Shown: piece after piece, positions 1 through 8,518 of the stretch
Layout of the letters: each line of letters starts with the position of its first letter
Numbering within the stretch: the first letter of the stretch is position 1
Origin: an uncultured Solirubrobacteraceae bacterium
Lineage (GTDB): Bacteria; Actinomycetota; Thermoleophilia; Solirubrobacterales; Solirubrobacteraceae
Direction: 5' to 3'
NCBI GenBank assembly: GCA_902806205.1
Contig: CADCVR010000094.1
Coordinates: 1-45,523 of the forward strand
Length of the DNA: 45,523 nt
Translations under genes and position numbers: made by a program
The notes under the pieces: generated by a model
What the model saw: only the letters and a program-made list of their open reading frames with translations
Database searches by the model: none
Told to the model about the DNA's origin: nothing

Positions 1-357
1 GGCGATCACCGGTCCGAGCCGTCCGGGCGCGGCCGCGGCCGCCAGGAGCCCGATCAGGCCCGTCGCCAGCGCGCCCCCGACCTTGACGGCCATGACGTCG
101 TACACGCCGATGCGGGCCGGCAGGCCGGCGGCGGCGACGCGCCCGGCGAGATCCGCGGGGGGGACCAGGACGAGGCCGGCCCGCCGCCCGAGGACGGCGG
201 CGAGCCGCGCGAGGCGCCGGACGCGCGTGAGCTGGACGGGATCGTTCGCGGCCGCGGCACGCCGGGTCGCCGCCGCGGCCGCGATCGCGGCGAGGTCGAC
301 GACCGCGGCGGCCGCGAGGAGGCCGGCGGCCAGCGCGAGGGCGCTCGCGCGGGTCAT
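1..357 (-). CDS. tadC: TadC-like pilus assembly membrane protein, N-terminal part
   Basis: Open frame from an ATG at 357 that leaves the window at base 1 with no stop, giving 119 N-terminal residues. The start is a hydrophobic Ala/Leu/Val-rich segment (MTRASALALAAGLLAAAAVV), then an Arg/Ala-rich stretch and a second Ala/Gly/Leu-rich membrane segment near the edge. It follows tadB on the same strand after 73 bp, the place where TadC normally lies in tad (Flp/type IVc pilus) operons, and TadC is the second T2SS-F-like inner-membrane platform protein beside TadB. The TadC call rests mainly on this context plus the PARIGVYD segment near residues 80-87, typical of T2SS-F proteins. Diagnostic C-terminal regions are outside the window. 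Confidence 0.7.
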   Translation of the reverse strand, partial: MTRASALALAAGLLAAAAVVDLAAIAAAAATRRAAAANDPVQLTRVRRLARLAAVLGRRAGLVLVPPADLAGRVAAAGLPARIGVYDVMAVKVGGALATGLIGLLAAAAAPGRLGPVIA

Positions 358-430
358 GCCGCCTCCGGGCAGCCTGCCGAGAAGGCAATCGCCCAGGCCC
401 GCACGCTCCGACGGGGCAGGCGCGCGCGCC

Positions 431-1288
431 TCAAGTGCGCTCCGTCCGTGACAGCCGGTGCACGGCGAGCAGCGCAACGCACTGCAGCGCCACCGCGGTG
501 GCGCAGAGCCCGATCCCGATGACGCCCGAGGCGGTCTCGCGCACCGTCCCGGGCCGCGCGAGCTCTGCCAGCGCCGCGCCGGCGAGGGGAAGGACGCAGA
601 CGAGGCGGGCGGTGAAGCGTGCCTGCGCCGTGACGGCGTGCGCGTCGGCCTCGGCGCGGCGGGCCGCCTCGAGGTCGACGGCAAGGACGCGCAACAATCC
701 GGCGAGGTCCCCGCCCGCGTCGCGCTGCAGCAGGACGGCGGCGACCACCGTCTCCCACCCGGGCGCCGCAGCGCGGTCGCGCAGCCGCTCGAGCACGTCC
801 TGGGTCCGCTCACCCACCGCGAGTGCTGCTGCCGCCGCTTGCAGCTCCGCGTCCACGACGGGCCCCGCGCCGCCCGCCCGGGCGGCTTCGGCGATCGCGC
901 CCCGAACGGCGTGGCCGCCCGCGAGCGCATCGGCGAGGCTGCGGGCCACGTGCGGTGCGCCGGCCGCCAGCGCGCGCTGCCAGCGCCGCCGCCGCGCACC
1001 GAGCACGCGGCCGAGTGCCCAGGGTCCGCCCATCGCCAGGCCCACCCCGGCCCACGGCCCGCCGACGAGCCACCCCGCCGCCAGCAACGTCAGCGCGAAG
1101 ACGACGACGAGCCGCAGGCGCTCGTCCACGGTCGGCGAGCGGCCAACGGTGCCCGCGGCACGCAGCGGCGCCGCCAGCTCGCGGGCGCGTGCGAGCAGCT
1201 GCCCCCGCTGGGCCAGCGCGACAAGCTCCCACGCGGCGCCGACGGCGCTCGCGCCTGAGGCGAACGCGAAGACGACGGCGGAGCTCAC
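431..1288 (-). CDS. tadB: TadB-like type II secretion F-domain protein
   Basis: 285 residues. Inner-membrane platform protein of the Tad (Flp) pilus assembly machine, working with the TadA ATPase and TadC. The sequence shows an N-terminal hydrophobic segment, a pair of membrane segments around residues 65-95, a cytoplasmic T2SS-F domain (roughly residues 105-235, including the LADALAGGHAVRGAIAEAA and LLQRDAGGDLAGLLRVLA helices), and two C-terminal membrane segments before a basic end. Length and topology fit the family. Its start overlaps the tadA stop by 4 bp (ATGA type), implying translational coupling in one operon. The next gene downstream is tadC-like. Confidence 0.87.
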   Translation of the reverse strand: MSSAVVFAFASGASAVGAAWELVALAQRGQLLARARELAAPLRAAGTVGRSPTVDERLRLVVVFALTLLAAGWLVGGPWAGVGLAMGGPWALGRVLGARRRRWQRALAAGAPHVARSLADALAGGHAVRGAIAEAARAGGAGPVVDAELQAAAAALAVGERTQDVLERLRDRAAAPGWETVVAAVLLQRDAGGDLAGLLRVLAVDLEAARRAEADAHAVTAQARFTARLVCVLPLAGAALAELARPGTVRETASGVIGIGLCATAVALQCVALLAVHRLSRTERT

Positions 1289-2607
1289 GCCGGCCCGGCG
1301 TCGTCCCCGACGCCCTCGCGCCCGGCCGAGTGCGGGTGCGTGCCCGAGGGGTGGACGTCATCCGGCGCTCGACGGGAGCGGGCGCTTGCGACGGCGCCGC
1401 GACTGATCCCCGGCTCCTCCCGGGCCAGGCGGGCCGCCAGCGCCGAGCCGAGCGGTGCGCGCCACCGCGCGCGACCCTTGCGCACCGCGTAGAGCTCCCG
1501 CGTGGCCGGGCCGCCGGCCACGCGCACCACCTCGGCGAGCGCGACCACGCGGCGATCGCCGTCGGGCAGCCGCGCTTGGTGGACGACCAGGTCGATGGCG
1601 CCCGCCACCTGCTCGCGGATCGCGACGTGCGGCAATCCGACACCCGCCATGAGCGCGAGCGTCTCGATGCGTCGCAGCGCCTCCTCCGGCGAACCCGCGT
1701 GCACGGTGCAGAGCGAGCCGTCGTGGCCGGAGCTCATCGCGCCGAGCATGTCGAGCGCCTCGGGCCCGCGGACCTCACCGACGACGATGCGGTCCGGGCG
1801 CATCCGCAGCGCGTTACGGACGAGCCGGCGGATCGTGACCTCGCCGCGCCCCTCGACGGACGCCGGCCGGGCCTCGAGGCGCACCACGTGCGGCTGCTGC
1901 AGGCGCAGCTCGGCGGTGTCCTCGATCGTCACGATCCGTTCCTCGGCGCCGACGAACGCGCTCAGGGCGTTGAGCGTCGTCGTCTTGCCCGAGCCCGTGC
2001 CCCCGCTGACCAGCACGTTGCAGCGCGCCGCGACTGCTGCTTCGAGCACGTCGTGCAACGGCTGGGTCCACGTGAGCCGTGCGACGAGGTCAGCTCCGGT
2101 GAAGCCGCGCGGGCGGAAGCGACGGATCGTCAGGATGGGCCCGTCGACGGCGAGCGGCGGCAGTACGACGTTGACGCGCGAGCCGTCTGGCAGCCGCGCG
2201 TCGCAGAGCGGTTCGGCCTCGTCGACGCGGCGCCCGAGCGGCGCGAGGATCCGCTCGATCGCGTGACGCAGTTCGGCCTCGTCGGTGAAGGCCACGGTGG
2301 TCGCCTCGATGCGCCCGGCGCGCTCGATCCAGACCGCGCCGGTCCCGTTGACCATGATCTCGTCGACGGCCGGGTCGGCCAGCAGCGGCTCGAGTGGCCC
2401 CATCCCGAACGAGCGCTCCGCGATGCGCCGCACCAGCTCGGTCCGGGTCGCGGGGTCGAGGACGCCGGCCTCGCGGTCGACGAGTGCCGCGATGCGCGGC
2501 CCGGGTTCCAGCCGCGTTCCCGCCGAGGCCTCCCCCGCCTCGGCGACAAGCTGCTCGCGCAGGACGCCGGCGAGGTGGTCGAGGTGGTCGGGCTCGGGCT
2601 CGCGCAC
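1285..2607 (-). CDS. tadA: TadA/CpaF-family secretion ATPase
   Basis: 440 residues. Cytoplasmic hexameric ATPase that powers Tad/Flp pilus assembly. Clear family motifs: an N-terminal CpaF region (about 30-170, with FGMGPLEPLLADPAVDEIMV), Walker A GGTGSGKT at 202-209, the Asp box around TIEDTAEL 227-234, Walker B RPDRIVVGEVRG at 270-281 and the His box GHDGSLCTVHA at 294-304. The C-terminal 50 or so residues are low-complexity and probably disordered. The GTG start at 2607 was chosen because nothing longer fits the family and a TAGTAG box lies just upstream. It is first in tadA-tadB-tadC with a 4-bp overlap into tadB. No tadZ-like gene is seen between cpaB and tadA here; other genes sit between them. 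Confidence 0.93.
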   Translation of the reverse strand: MREPEPDHLDHLAGVLREQLVAEAGEASAGTRLEPGPRIAALVDREAGVLDPATRTELVRRIAERSFGMGPLEPLLADPAVDEIMVNGTGAVWIERAGRIEATTVAFTDEAELRHAIERILAPLGRRVDEAEPLCDARLPDGSRVNVVLPPLAVDGPILTIRRFRPRGFTGADLVARLTWTQPLHDVLEAAVAARCNVLVSGGTGSGKTTTLNALSAFVGAEERIVTIEDTAELRLQQPHVVRLEARPASVEGRGEVTIRRLVRNALRMRPDRIVVGEVRGPEALDMLGAMSSGHDGSLCTVHAGSPEEALRRIETLALMAGVGLPHVAIREQVAGAIDLVVHQARLPDGDRRVVALAEVVRVAGGPATRELYAVRKGRARWRAPLGSALAARLAREEPGISRGAVASARSRRAPDDVHPSGTHPHSAGREGVGDDAGPA

Positions 2608-2611
2608 ACCC

Positions 2612-2617
2612 CTACTA
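2612..2617 (-). promoter_or_regulatory. Candidate -10 box of tadA
   Basis: TAGTAG on the minus strand, ending 4 nt before the GTG start of tadA. No Shine-Dalgarno sequence precedes the start, so a leaderless or near-leaderless mRNA is possible. The spacing is shorter than at the other candidate leaderless genes in this window, so this is a weak call. Confidence 0.35.
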
Positions 2618-2715
2618 GGGCCGTGCGCGCGAAGTTCGCCCCCCTCGAGGGCAGCGATCCGCTGCCGCGTCTTCCTCGACGACCGCGCTCGGGCTACGGT
2701 CCGCCCCAGCGGGCT

Positions 2716-3921
2716 TCACCTGGAACGCTGTGCCGCGACGACGGGCTGAGCACCGGTCCCCGCCGTAGTGGCGCGGCGGCCGAGCGCGACGAGCGTCACC
2801 ACGCACAGCGCGCTCACCCCGAGGAACGGCACCGCGTCGGAGGTCGCCTGAGCCACCGCGCCGCCCGACGCCGAGCCCGTGACCTGGCCGAGAGCCCACG
2901 CGACGTTCACCAGGGCGAAGGCGAAGCCCTGGTCGAGGCCCGCGTGCTCGGCCGCGTCGGCGAGCATCGCCATCGCCGGAGCCCAGAAGGCGCCGAGCGT
3001 CGCGCCCAGGACGACCACTCCGAACGCGAGCAGGAGCGCCTCACCCGGCAGCGTCAGCGCGACGAGCACGAGCGCGGACGCGGCCAGCCCGGCGCGCACC
3101 GGCCTCAGGCGTCCCCGCCGATCCGAGATGCGCCCCACCACCGGCGAGATCAGCGCCTCCGCTCCCGCCGCGACGAGGAACGTGGCCGCGACGGCGGCCG
3201 TGCCCGCACCGAGGCTGTCCAGGCGCAGCGAGCCCACGACGTTCAGGACGCCGAACGCGAAGCCCGGAAGCGTCACGAGCCACATGGCGCGCAGGACCTC
3301 CGGCCGGCGCAGCGCCCGGCCGACCGACGCCCCGCCGAGGCCCTTCGCAACGTGCGTCTGCGGCGTTCCGGCCGCCCACGCGGCGAGGCCGGCGGCCACG
3401 AGGAGGATGGAGCTGAAGACGATCTCGGACGATGTCGCTTCGGCCAGCCCGCCGACCGCCGGTCCGACCAGCGCCCCTGCGAGACCCGCGCCGAGCACCG
3501 TCCCGAGCAGCTCCCCGCGGCGCTCGGCGGGCGCCTCGGTCAGCACCCACACCAGCGCTCCCGCCCACGAGGCCGCCCCGCCGACGCCCTGCACGAAGCG
3601 CGCCGCGTCAAGCAGGAAGACGTTCTGGGCGAAACCGAAGACGACGCTCGAGAGCCCCATGAGCGGCAGGCCGACCAGCACGAGGCGCCGGGGTCCCCAG
3701 CGCGCCGCCAGCACACCGCACGGGATGGCGCCGATCAGCGTTCCGAGCGGGTAGGCGGCCGCGAGAACGCCCGCGCCGGTCTTCGAGAGGTCGAACTGCT
3801 CGGCGTAGGACGGCAGCAGCGGCGCGACCACCGCGTAGAACGAGGTGTCGACGAAGACGATCGCGCTGGTGAGGAGGACGAGCCGGCGCACGCCGCGCCA
3901 CCGTAGCGGCGGGCAGATCAC
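2716..3921 (-). CDS. Major facilitator superfamily (MFS) transporter
   Basis: 401 residues from a GTG at 3921; the frame continues upstream to 4074, but that part overlaps the preceding gene and is not hydrophobic. About 12 membrane segments. MFS signatures are visible: the loop 2-3 motif GVLAARWGPRR after PLGTLIGAIPC (TM2), and the corresponding second-half loop PVVGRISDRRGRLRP. Drug/small-molecule efflux-type MFS is likely (DHA-like first helix FVDTSFYAVVAPLLPSYAEQF), but the substrate cannot be told from sequence. It lies 50 bp downstream of the secreted Asp-rich protein and 108 bp upstream of tadA, interrupting what would otherwise be a compact pilus cluster. Confidence 0.85.
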   Translation of the reverse strand: MICPPLRWRGVRRLVLLTSAIVFVDTSFYAVVAPLLPSYAEQFDLSKTGAGVLAAAYPLGTLIGAIPCGVLAARWGPRRLVLVGLPLMGLSSVVFGFAQNVFLLDAARFVQGVGGAASWAGALVWVLTEAPAERRGELLGTVLGAGLAGALVGPAVGGLAEATSSEIVFSSILLVAAGLAAWAAGTPQTHVAKGLGGASVGRALRRPEVLRAMWLVTLPGFAFGVLNVVGSLRLDSLGAGTAAVAATFLVAAGAEALISPVVGRISDRRGRLRPVRAGLAASALVLVALTLPGEALLLAFGVVVLGATLGAFWAPAMAMLADAAEHAGLDQGFAFALVNVAWALGQVTGSASGGAVAQATSDAVPFLGVSALCVVTLVALGRRATTAGTGAQPVVAAQRSR

Positions 3922-3971
3922 CGGACGTACCGCAGGCCGCGCTGCGTTCCTGCGGCCCGCTGTGCGCGGAT

Positions 3972-6005
3972 CTAGGGCTGCGCGCCCATCCAGTCCTCGG
4001 TGTAGGCGTCGGTCTTGACGTAGTAGTTGAGCGGGACGAACTTGTGACACGCCGCGCTGTACACCGGCTTGCACGGGTTGAACGGGTCATGGCGGGCGAA
4101 GCGGTCCGGCGTCGGACCCCCGGGATGCCCGGAGCTGCCGGGACCCACGGAGACGTACACGTCGCACCAGTCCGTGCGACGCACCCTGCCCTCGGCGGCG
4201 TTCGTCAGGCCGTCGTGGTCGATGTCGTCCGCGCCGTCGAGGATGCCGTCGCCGTCGGAGTCCGCGTCGACGAAGTCCAGGCCTGTGTACCGCGGACCGG
4301 GGTAGGTCGACTCGACGTACTGCTCCGAGCAGCGGTTGTCCTTGACCCAGGCGGTCCAGTACGCCGGACCGCTCAGCGGACCGCTGACTTCCGAGTAGTT
4401 CGTGGCACCGTCGGCGTCGACGTCCTTGTCGGAGTCGAGGGTGGCGCCGCCGCCCGTCTGCTGGTTGCCGTCGGAGTAGCTCAGCGGCAACGGGGAGCCC
4501 GTGAACTTCCACGCCCGGAACTCGTTGGCCAGCGAGAGTCCGTCGCCGTCGTGGTCGATGCCGGCGTCCGCCTTGTCCAGCCCGTTCGGGTAGGGCCGCT
4601 TCCCCGGGAAGGGCACGCCCGAGCCGTTGAGGTCTCGGGCCGAGAAGAACTCGAAGCCGTCGCCGACCGTGTCGGCGTCGGTGTCCTCCCGGAAGGGGTT
4701 GAGCCCGTATCGCAACTCGACGGCGTCACCGAGCCGGTCGCCGTCGTCGTCGTCGTCGTCGCGGTTCGAGCGGCCGTCGTTGTCGATGTCGTCGTCACCG
4801 ACGAGGCACAGGCGAGCGTCGGTCGACGGCACGCACGGGTTCAGGGGCCGCTGCAGCTTGTCCTGCGGCCCGGCGCCGAGCTCCGTGAGCATCTCGGTGA
4901 GGTTCGCGATGCCGTCGCCGTCCTGGTCGTCGTCGCCGTCGCGCACCGTGTCGCCGTCGGAGTCCGCGTCCAGCCAGCTCGTGCCCTGCACCTTCCTGAC
5001 GTACTCGAGCGGGCCGTAGAGCGGCACGACGTCGACGATCTTGCGCACCGCCTCGAGGGAGATGTACTCCTCGGCGAAGAAGCCGGTGACGTCCGTGATC
5101 ACGGGCAGCGGGCCGACGCCGCCCTCGTCCTGGTTGGGAATCCCGTCGCCGTCGGCGTCGCGCTCGTTGTCGGAGAGAAAGCCGTTGGCGTCGCGGTCGG
5201 CGTACCCGCGCCCGGGGGGCGGCGGGGCCTTGCCGCCCGTGGCCGGGTCGCCGCCGGAGTAGCTCAGCGGCAGCCTGCCGTCCCCGAAGCTCGCCCAGGC
5301 GGCGTACTCGAGCACGTTGGTCAGGCCGTCGCCGTCGGCGTCGACCGCGGCGTCCTTGGGATCGAGCGCGTTCGGGTAGGGACGGCGAAGCGGCGTCGGC
5401 AGCGCGCGGCCGTTGTAGTCCAGCGCCGACTCGTGCTCCCACCCGTCGCTCATGCCGTCGCCGTCGCTGTCGCGCTTGCACCCGTCGGTCTTCAGCGTCG
5501 CCTCGAGCGTGTCGGCGAGCAGGTCGTTGTCGTCGTCGGCATCCTTGACGTTGGGCACCAGGTCGCCGTCGCAGTCGGCGGGCTTGACCGGGGCGATCAG
5601 GGCTGCCGGGCCGATGACGGGCGAGGCCTTCACGGCGGTGAAGCGGCGACCGAAGCGGCCCGCGAGCACGCGGACGCGGAAGCGGGTGGCGACGGGCCTG
5701 CCGGCCTTCTGGCTCAGCGAGGCGAGCATCTTGGCCGGGATCCTCACGCGGATGGTGGTCCGGGTGGCCTTGCCGGCCTTGACGAAGACCGCGCGGCCGC
5801 CGTCGCGCTTGAAGACCACGGTGTTGCGGCCCGTGCCCGAGCGGAAGCTCTTGCCGCGAAGGGTGAGCGTGTCACCCACGCCGAGCCTCATCGGCGAGAC
5901 CTTGGTGATCGACGGATAGCTCGGCCTGGCTGCCGCGGCCCCGGCCGGCAGGGCCAGGACCGGGAAGACGACGAGGAGGAGGAGCACGCGTGGGAGTCGG
6001 GTCAT
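3972..6005 (-). CDS. Secreted thrombospondin type 3-like calcium-binding protein
   Basis: 677 residues. A Sec signal peptide occupies about residues 1-26 (hydrophobic LLLLVVFPVLALP, AxA site). Residues 30-135 form a beta-rich IPT/TIG-like domain (SPMRLGVGDTLTLRG start). From about 144 on there are many Asp-rich loops of the DxDGDG type (DCDGDLVPN, DSDGDGMSD, DADGDGLTN, DHDGDGLSL, DADSDGDG), typical of TSP3/EF-hand-like Ca2+ sites. A roughly 80-residue module appears twice, near 178-260 and 448-528, each with RPYPN-L-D, an EYAAW/EFRAW element and LPLSYS-G. Probably an extracellular or cell-surface structural protein. It lies between cpaB and the tad motor genes on the same strand, so a pilus or adhesion role is possible but unproven. 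Confidence 0.85.
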   Translation of the reverse strand: MTRLPRVLLLLVVFPVLALPAGAAAARPSYPSITKVSPMRLGVGDTLTLRGKSFRSGTGRNTVVFKRDGGRAVFVKAGKATRTTIRVRIPAKMLASLSQKAGRPVATRFRVRVLAGRFGRRFTAVKASPVIGPAALIAPVKPADCDGDLVPNVKDADDDNDLLADTLEATLKTDGCKRDSDGDGMSDGWEHESALDYNGRALPTPLRRPYPNALDPKDAAVDADGDGLTNVLEYAAWASFGDGRLPLSYSGGDPATGGKAPPPPGRGYADRDANGFLSDNERDADGDGIPNQDEGGVGPLPVITDVTGFFAEEYISLEAVRKIVDVVPLYGPLEYVRKVQGTSWLDADSDGDTVRDGDDDQDGDGIANLTEMLTELGAGPQDKLQRPLNPCVPSTDARLCLVGDDDIDNDGRSNRDDDDDDGDRLGDAVELRYGLNPFREDTDADTVGDGFEFFSARDLNGSGVPFPGKRPYPNGLDKADAGIDHDGDGLSLANEFRAWKFTGSPLPLSYSDGNQQTGGGATLDSDKDVDADGATNYSEVSGPLSGPAYWTAWVKDNRCSEQYVESTYPGPRYTGLDFVDADSDGDGILDGADDIDHDGLTNAAEGRVRRTDWCDVYVSVGPGSSGHPGGPTPDRFARHDPFNPCKPVYSAACHKFVPLNYYVKTDAYTEDWMGAQP

Positions 6006-6126
6006 GTGAGGGTGGGCGACGCGACAGGGAGCGTCACCAAGCCTCCCATCGGCCCGGGACCCGAGGCCCTTGAGCCCCGGTGCGCCCGCTCCTAGACGTT
6101 CGGTCGAGTTCCGCGCTCAAGAGCAC

Positions 6127-6810
6127 TCACAGCCCCGAGCCGACCCGCAGGCCCGCGGCGCCGCGACGCCGGTCGCCCTCCGCCCGCGGCAGCACGCGGA
6201 GCTCCCGCGCGAAGGACTGCGCCGCGGCGAGGTAGACGGCCTCCCGCAGCCGCACACGCAGCGACAGGGCCACCTGCGGTCCTGAGTCCTCTCCCCCCGC
6301 CGCGGGCGCAGGCGCGGCGCTCAGCACCTCGGCGTCCTCGAGCGCAAGGGTCGTCTCCCCTTCGGAGTCCGCGGTCTCGCGGGTCACGACGACGTCGACG
6401 CGGCTGCCGCGGACGATGTGCTCCGGTGAGCCCTGGGCGACGATCTCGGCCACCCGCTCCCCGGGGCCCACCGGGACCGCGGCGCTCGCGATCTGCGCGG
6501 GGTCGGCGACGAGCGACGGGGTCAGGTCGGTTCCGGCGGGGATCGCGACGGCGGCCTTCAGCCCGGCGACGTCCGCCGTACCGCTGAACGCGTCGGCCGG
6601 CGCGTAGCGGGCGGGAACCCGGCGCAGGGCGAGACGCGCGCGGGCGAGTGGAGCGCCGGCCGCGACGGCCTCTCGGGCGACGAGCACGCCGACCGACACG
6701 CCGAGCGACCTGCGCAGCGCCGCCTCACGGCCCGCGACGTCGGAGGCGGCAAGGCTCCCGAGCAGGAGCGCGAGGACCGCCAGGACGACGGCGCGGCGTC
6801 GCCGGCTCAT
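6127..6810 (-). CDS. cpaB: CpaB/RcpC-like Flp pilus assembly protein (SAF domain)
   Basis: 227 residues. An N-terminal membrane anchor (AVVLAVLALLLGSLAASDVA, after basic MSRRRR) is followed by an SAF-type domain near residues 40-105 (VLVAREAVAAGAPL, then AAVAIPAGTDLTPSLV) and an RcpC-like region with GSRVDVVVTRE near 135-145. CpaB proteins are periplasmic/envelope components of Tad pilus assembly. The ATG overlaps the sensor-kinase stop by 4 bp, so it sits in one operon with the kinase and response regulator. TadA-tadB-tadC lie 3.5 kb downstream on the same strand. The family is divergent, but SAF plus location supports the name. Confidence 0.8.
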   Translation of the reverse strand: MSRRRRAVVLAVLALLLGSLAASDVAGREAALRRSLGVSVGVLVAREAVAAGAPLARARLALRRVPARYAPADAFSGTADVAGLKAAVAIPAGTDLTPSLVADPAQIASAAVPVGPGERVAEIVAQGSPEHIVRGSRVDVVVTRETADSEGETTLALEDAEVLSAAPAPAAGGEDSGPQVALSLRVRLREAVYLAAAQSFARELRVLPRAEGDRRRGAAGLRVGSGL

Positions 6811-7544
6811 CGTGCCGGAAGCTCGGCGTCGGCACCGGCTGGGCGCCAGAGCGGGAGCTCCAGGACGACTCGAGCGCCGCTCGACGCCGGTGCCGTCGCG
6901 ACGCAGCCGCCGTGCCGCGCTGCGATCTCCGCGGCGATCGCCAAGCCACGCCCGCGGCTCCCGCGTCCGCTCCGAGCCCGCGCCGTGAGCGCCGCCAGAG
7001 AGGCGGGCAGGCCGGGACCGTCGTCGGTCACCTCGACGGTGACCCGTTCGCCGACCGCGCGGACGCTGACCTCCACGAGCCCTCCCCCGTGCTCCAGCGC
7101 GTTGCCGACGAGGTTCGCGGTGGCCTGCGCGAGGCGCAGCCGGTCGGCGTGCACGAGCAGCGCCGGTACGGGGTCGCGCAGACGCAGCCGGCAGCCCCGC
7201 GCCTCGGCGCTCGGACGCCAGCTCGTCGTCTGGCGTCGCAGCAGCGCGCCCACGTCGACGGGCTCAGGCGCGTCGAGCGCCCGCTCGCCCGCCAGCGCGG
7301 CGGCCAGGTCGGCCAGGGCTCGCGCCGCGCGCCACAGCTCGTCCTCCACCGCCACGACCGGCACGCCGCGGCGGGCAAGTGCGTGCAGCGCCAGGTGGGC
7401 GGCCGCCAACGGGCCGCGAACCTCGTGGCAGGCGCGGACGACGAGCTCCGCGCGGGCCCCCGCAGTGCGACGCTCGCGCAGCAGCACGAGGCCCAGGCCA
7501 AGCAGGCAGACCGTCGGCAACAGCAAGGCGAGGACGGAGATCAC
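6807..7544 (-). CDS. Sensor histidine kinase, short form
   Basis: 245 residues from a GTG whose last two bases are part of the response-regulator stop codon (GTGA overlap). One N-terminal membrane helix (about 2-22) is followed directly by a HisKA-like region with CHEVRGPLAAAH near residue 39-50 (phospho-acceptor His), an N box NLVGNALEHGG, G1 box VTDDGPGLP and G2 region GRGLAIAAEIAARHGG. There is no extracytoplasmic sensor domain, so the signal is probably membrane-intrinsic or cytoplasmic. It pairs with the adjacent OmpR-type regulator. Co-transcription with cpaB suggests that this two-component system acts on surface pili; that link is inference. Confidence 0.88.
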   Translation of the reverse strand: MISVLALLLPTVCLLGLGLVLLRERRTAGARAELVVRACHEVRGPLAAAHLALHALARRGVPVVAVEDELWRAARALADLAAALAGERALDAPEPVDVGALLRRQTTSWRPSAEARGCRLRLRDPVPALLVHADRLRLAQATANLVGNALEHGGGLVEVSVRAVGERVTVEVTDDGPGLPASLAALTARARSGRGSRGRGLAIAAEIAARHGGCVATAPASSGARVVLELPLWRPAGADAELPAR

Positions 7545-8269
7545 GCCATCCCTCCCGGGCCGTCGACGAGCCGGTAGCCGACGCCCCAGACGTTGACGAC
7601 GAAGCGCTCTCCGCCCTCGGCCAGCTTCTGTCGCAGCCGGCAGGCATGCGAGTCCAGCGTGCGGGTCGATCCCGGAGAGCGAAAGCCCCAGATCGTCCTC
7701 AGCAACTCCTCCTTGGTATAGACGCGGGTCGGGTCCGAGGCAAGCGTCCGCAGCAGCGCGAACTCCTTCGAAGCGAGCTCCACACGGCGGTCGTGGACGC
7801 GAACTTCGCGAGAAGCCGGGTCGAGCTGCAGCGGCCCGACCCGCAGCCGTGCGCGTACCGGCCGATCGTCCGCCCGGCGCAGGAGTGCGCCGACGCGGGC
7901 GCGCAGCTCGGGGTAGGAGTACGGCTTGGACAGGAAGTCGTCGCAGCCCTGCTCGAAGGCGCGCAGGCGGTCGAGCTCGCCGGCGCGGCCGGAGAGGACG
8001 AGCACGGGCGTCCGCGGGTCGACGCCCGAGCCGAGGCCGTCGGCGGCGCGCACCGTCCGGACCAGCTCGAGGCCCGACCCGTCCGGGAGGCTGACGTCGA
8101 CGAGGCCCAGGTCGGGGTAGGCGGTCCCGAGCAGCTCGAGCCCCTTGCGGACGCCGGGTGCGACGACGACGAGGAAGCCGTCGGCGATCAGGTTGTCGGC
8201 GAGGAACGTCCGGGTCGCCGGGTCGTCCTCGACGACGAGGATGGTGGCTGCAGTGTCGTCGTCGTTCAT
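7541..8269 (-). CDS. OmpR/PhoB-family response regulator
   Basis: 242 residues from the ATG at 8269 (MNDDDTAATILVVEDDP). The frame is open far upstream, but only this start gives a normal receiver N-terminus. The receiver domain spans about 9-122, with acidic pair EDD, phospho-acceptor Asp in GLVDVSLPDG and the conserved Lys in FLSKPYSYPEL. The C-terminal winged-helix DNA-binding domain spans about 140-235 (VELASKEFALLRTLA, RVYTKEELLRTIWG, TLDSHACRLRQKL, VWGVGYRLV). First gene of the regulator-kinase-cpaB operon. A TAGTGT box ends 4 nt before the ATG, hinting at a leaderless or very short-leader message. Confidence 0.93.
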   Translation of the reverse strand: MNDDDTAATILVVEDDPATRTFLADNLIADGFLVVVAPGVRKGLELLGTAYPDLGLVDVSLPDGSGLELVRTVRAADGLGSGVDPRTPVLVLSGRAGELDRLRAFEQGCDDFLSKPYSYPELRARVGALLRRADDRPVRARLRVGPLQLDPASREVRVHDRRVELASKEFALLRTLASDPTRVYTKEELLRTIWGFRSPGSTRTLDSHACRLRQKLAEGGERFVVNVWGVGYRLVDGPGGMA

Positions 8270-8273
8270 GGCG

Positions 8274-8279
8274 ACACTA
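8274..8279 (-). promoter_or_regulatory. Candidate -10 box of the response-regulator operon
   Basis: TAGTGT on the minus strand, 4 nt before the ATG. No Shine-Dalgarno sequence is present. The box fits the TANNNT pattern seen before other genes of this window, but the spacing is short. Confidence 0.4.
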
Positions 8280-8439
8280 GGTCGCCCAGCGTCGTTCTTC
8301 GCCCCCCGGCCCGCACCCCGGATCGGCGACCTGGCGCGTTGACGCTCAAGCCGCCGCGTGCCCGCGGACGCGCCGGGCGTCGTCACGCCATCGCACGACA
8401 CCGGTGACCGCGAGGTCTGGGGCGAACCCACACGACGGT

Positions 8440-8503
8440 CGGGCTGCGAACCCTCCCGCTGCAACAACCCGTGCATCCTGGCGTCGGGAGGAGGGTCCGC
8501 CCG
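8440..8503 (+). ncRNA. Candidate structured RNA: long stem-loop upstream of the 8567 gene
   Basis: CGGGC (8440-8444) pairs with GCCCG (8499-8503), and ACCCTCCCG (8450-8458) pairs with the strand 8485-8496 with a small bulge. The loop segment GCATCCTGG (8473-8481) could alternatively pair with AGGATGCC just downstream (8505-8512), giving two possible folds. It stands immediately before a terminator-like hairpin, so it could be a leader element or a small RNA. It does not match SRP RNA, RNase P, tmRNA or a cobalamin riboswitch by eye. The whole 8270-8566 gap otherwise shows no gene. Confidence 0.4.
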
Positions 8504-8518
8504 TAGGATGCCCCGTGC

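Noticed and set aside
823-3906. A 1,027-codon open frame on the plus strand
   Set aside because: It lies antisense to tadB, tadA and the MFS gene. Its product is Arg/Pro/Asp-biased low complexity with no domain. High GC leaves such frames open by chance.
4044-6095. A 683-codon plus-strand frame rich in Val
   Set aside because: Antisense to the Asp-codon repeats (GTC/GAC) of the secreted calcium protein, which explains the valine repeats.
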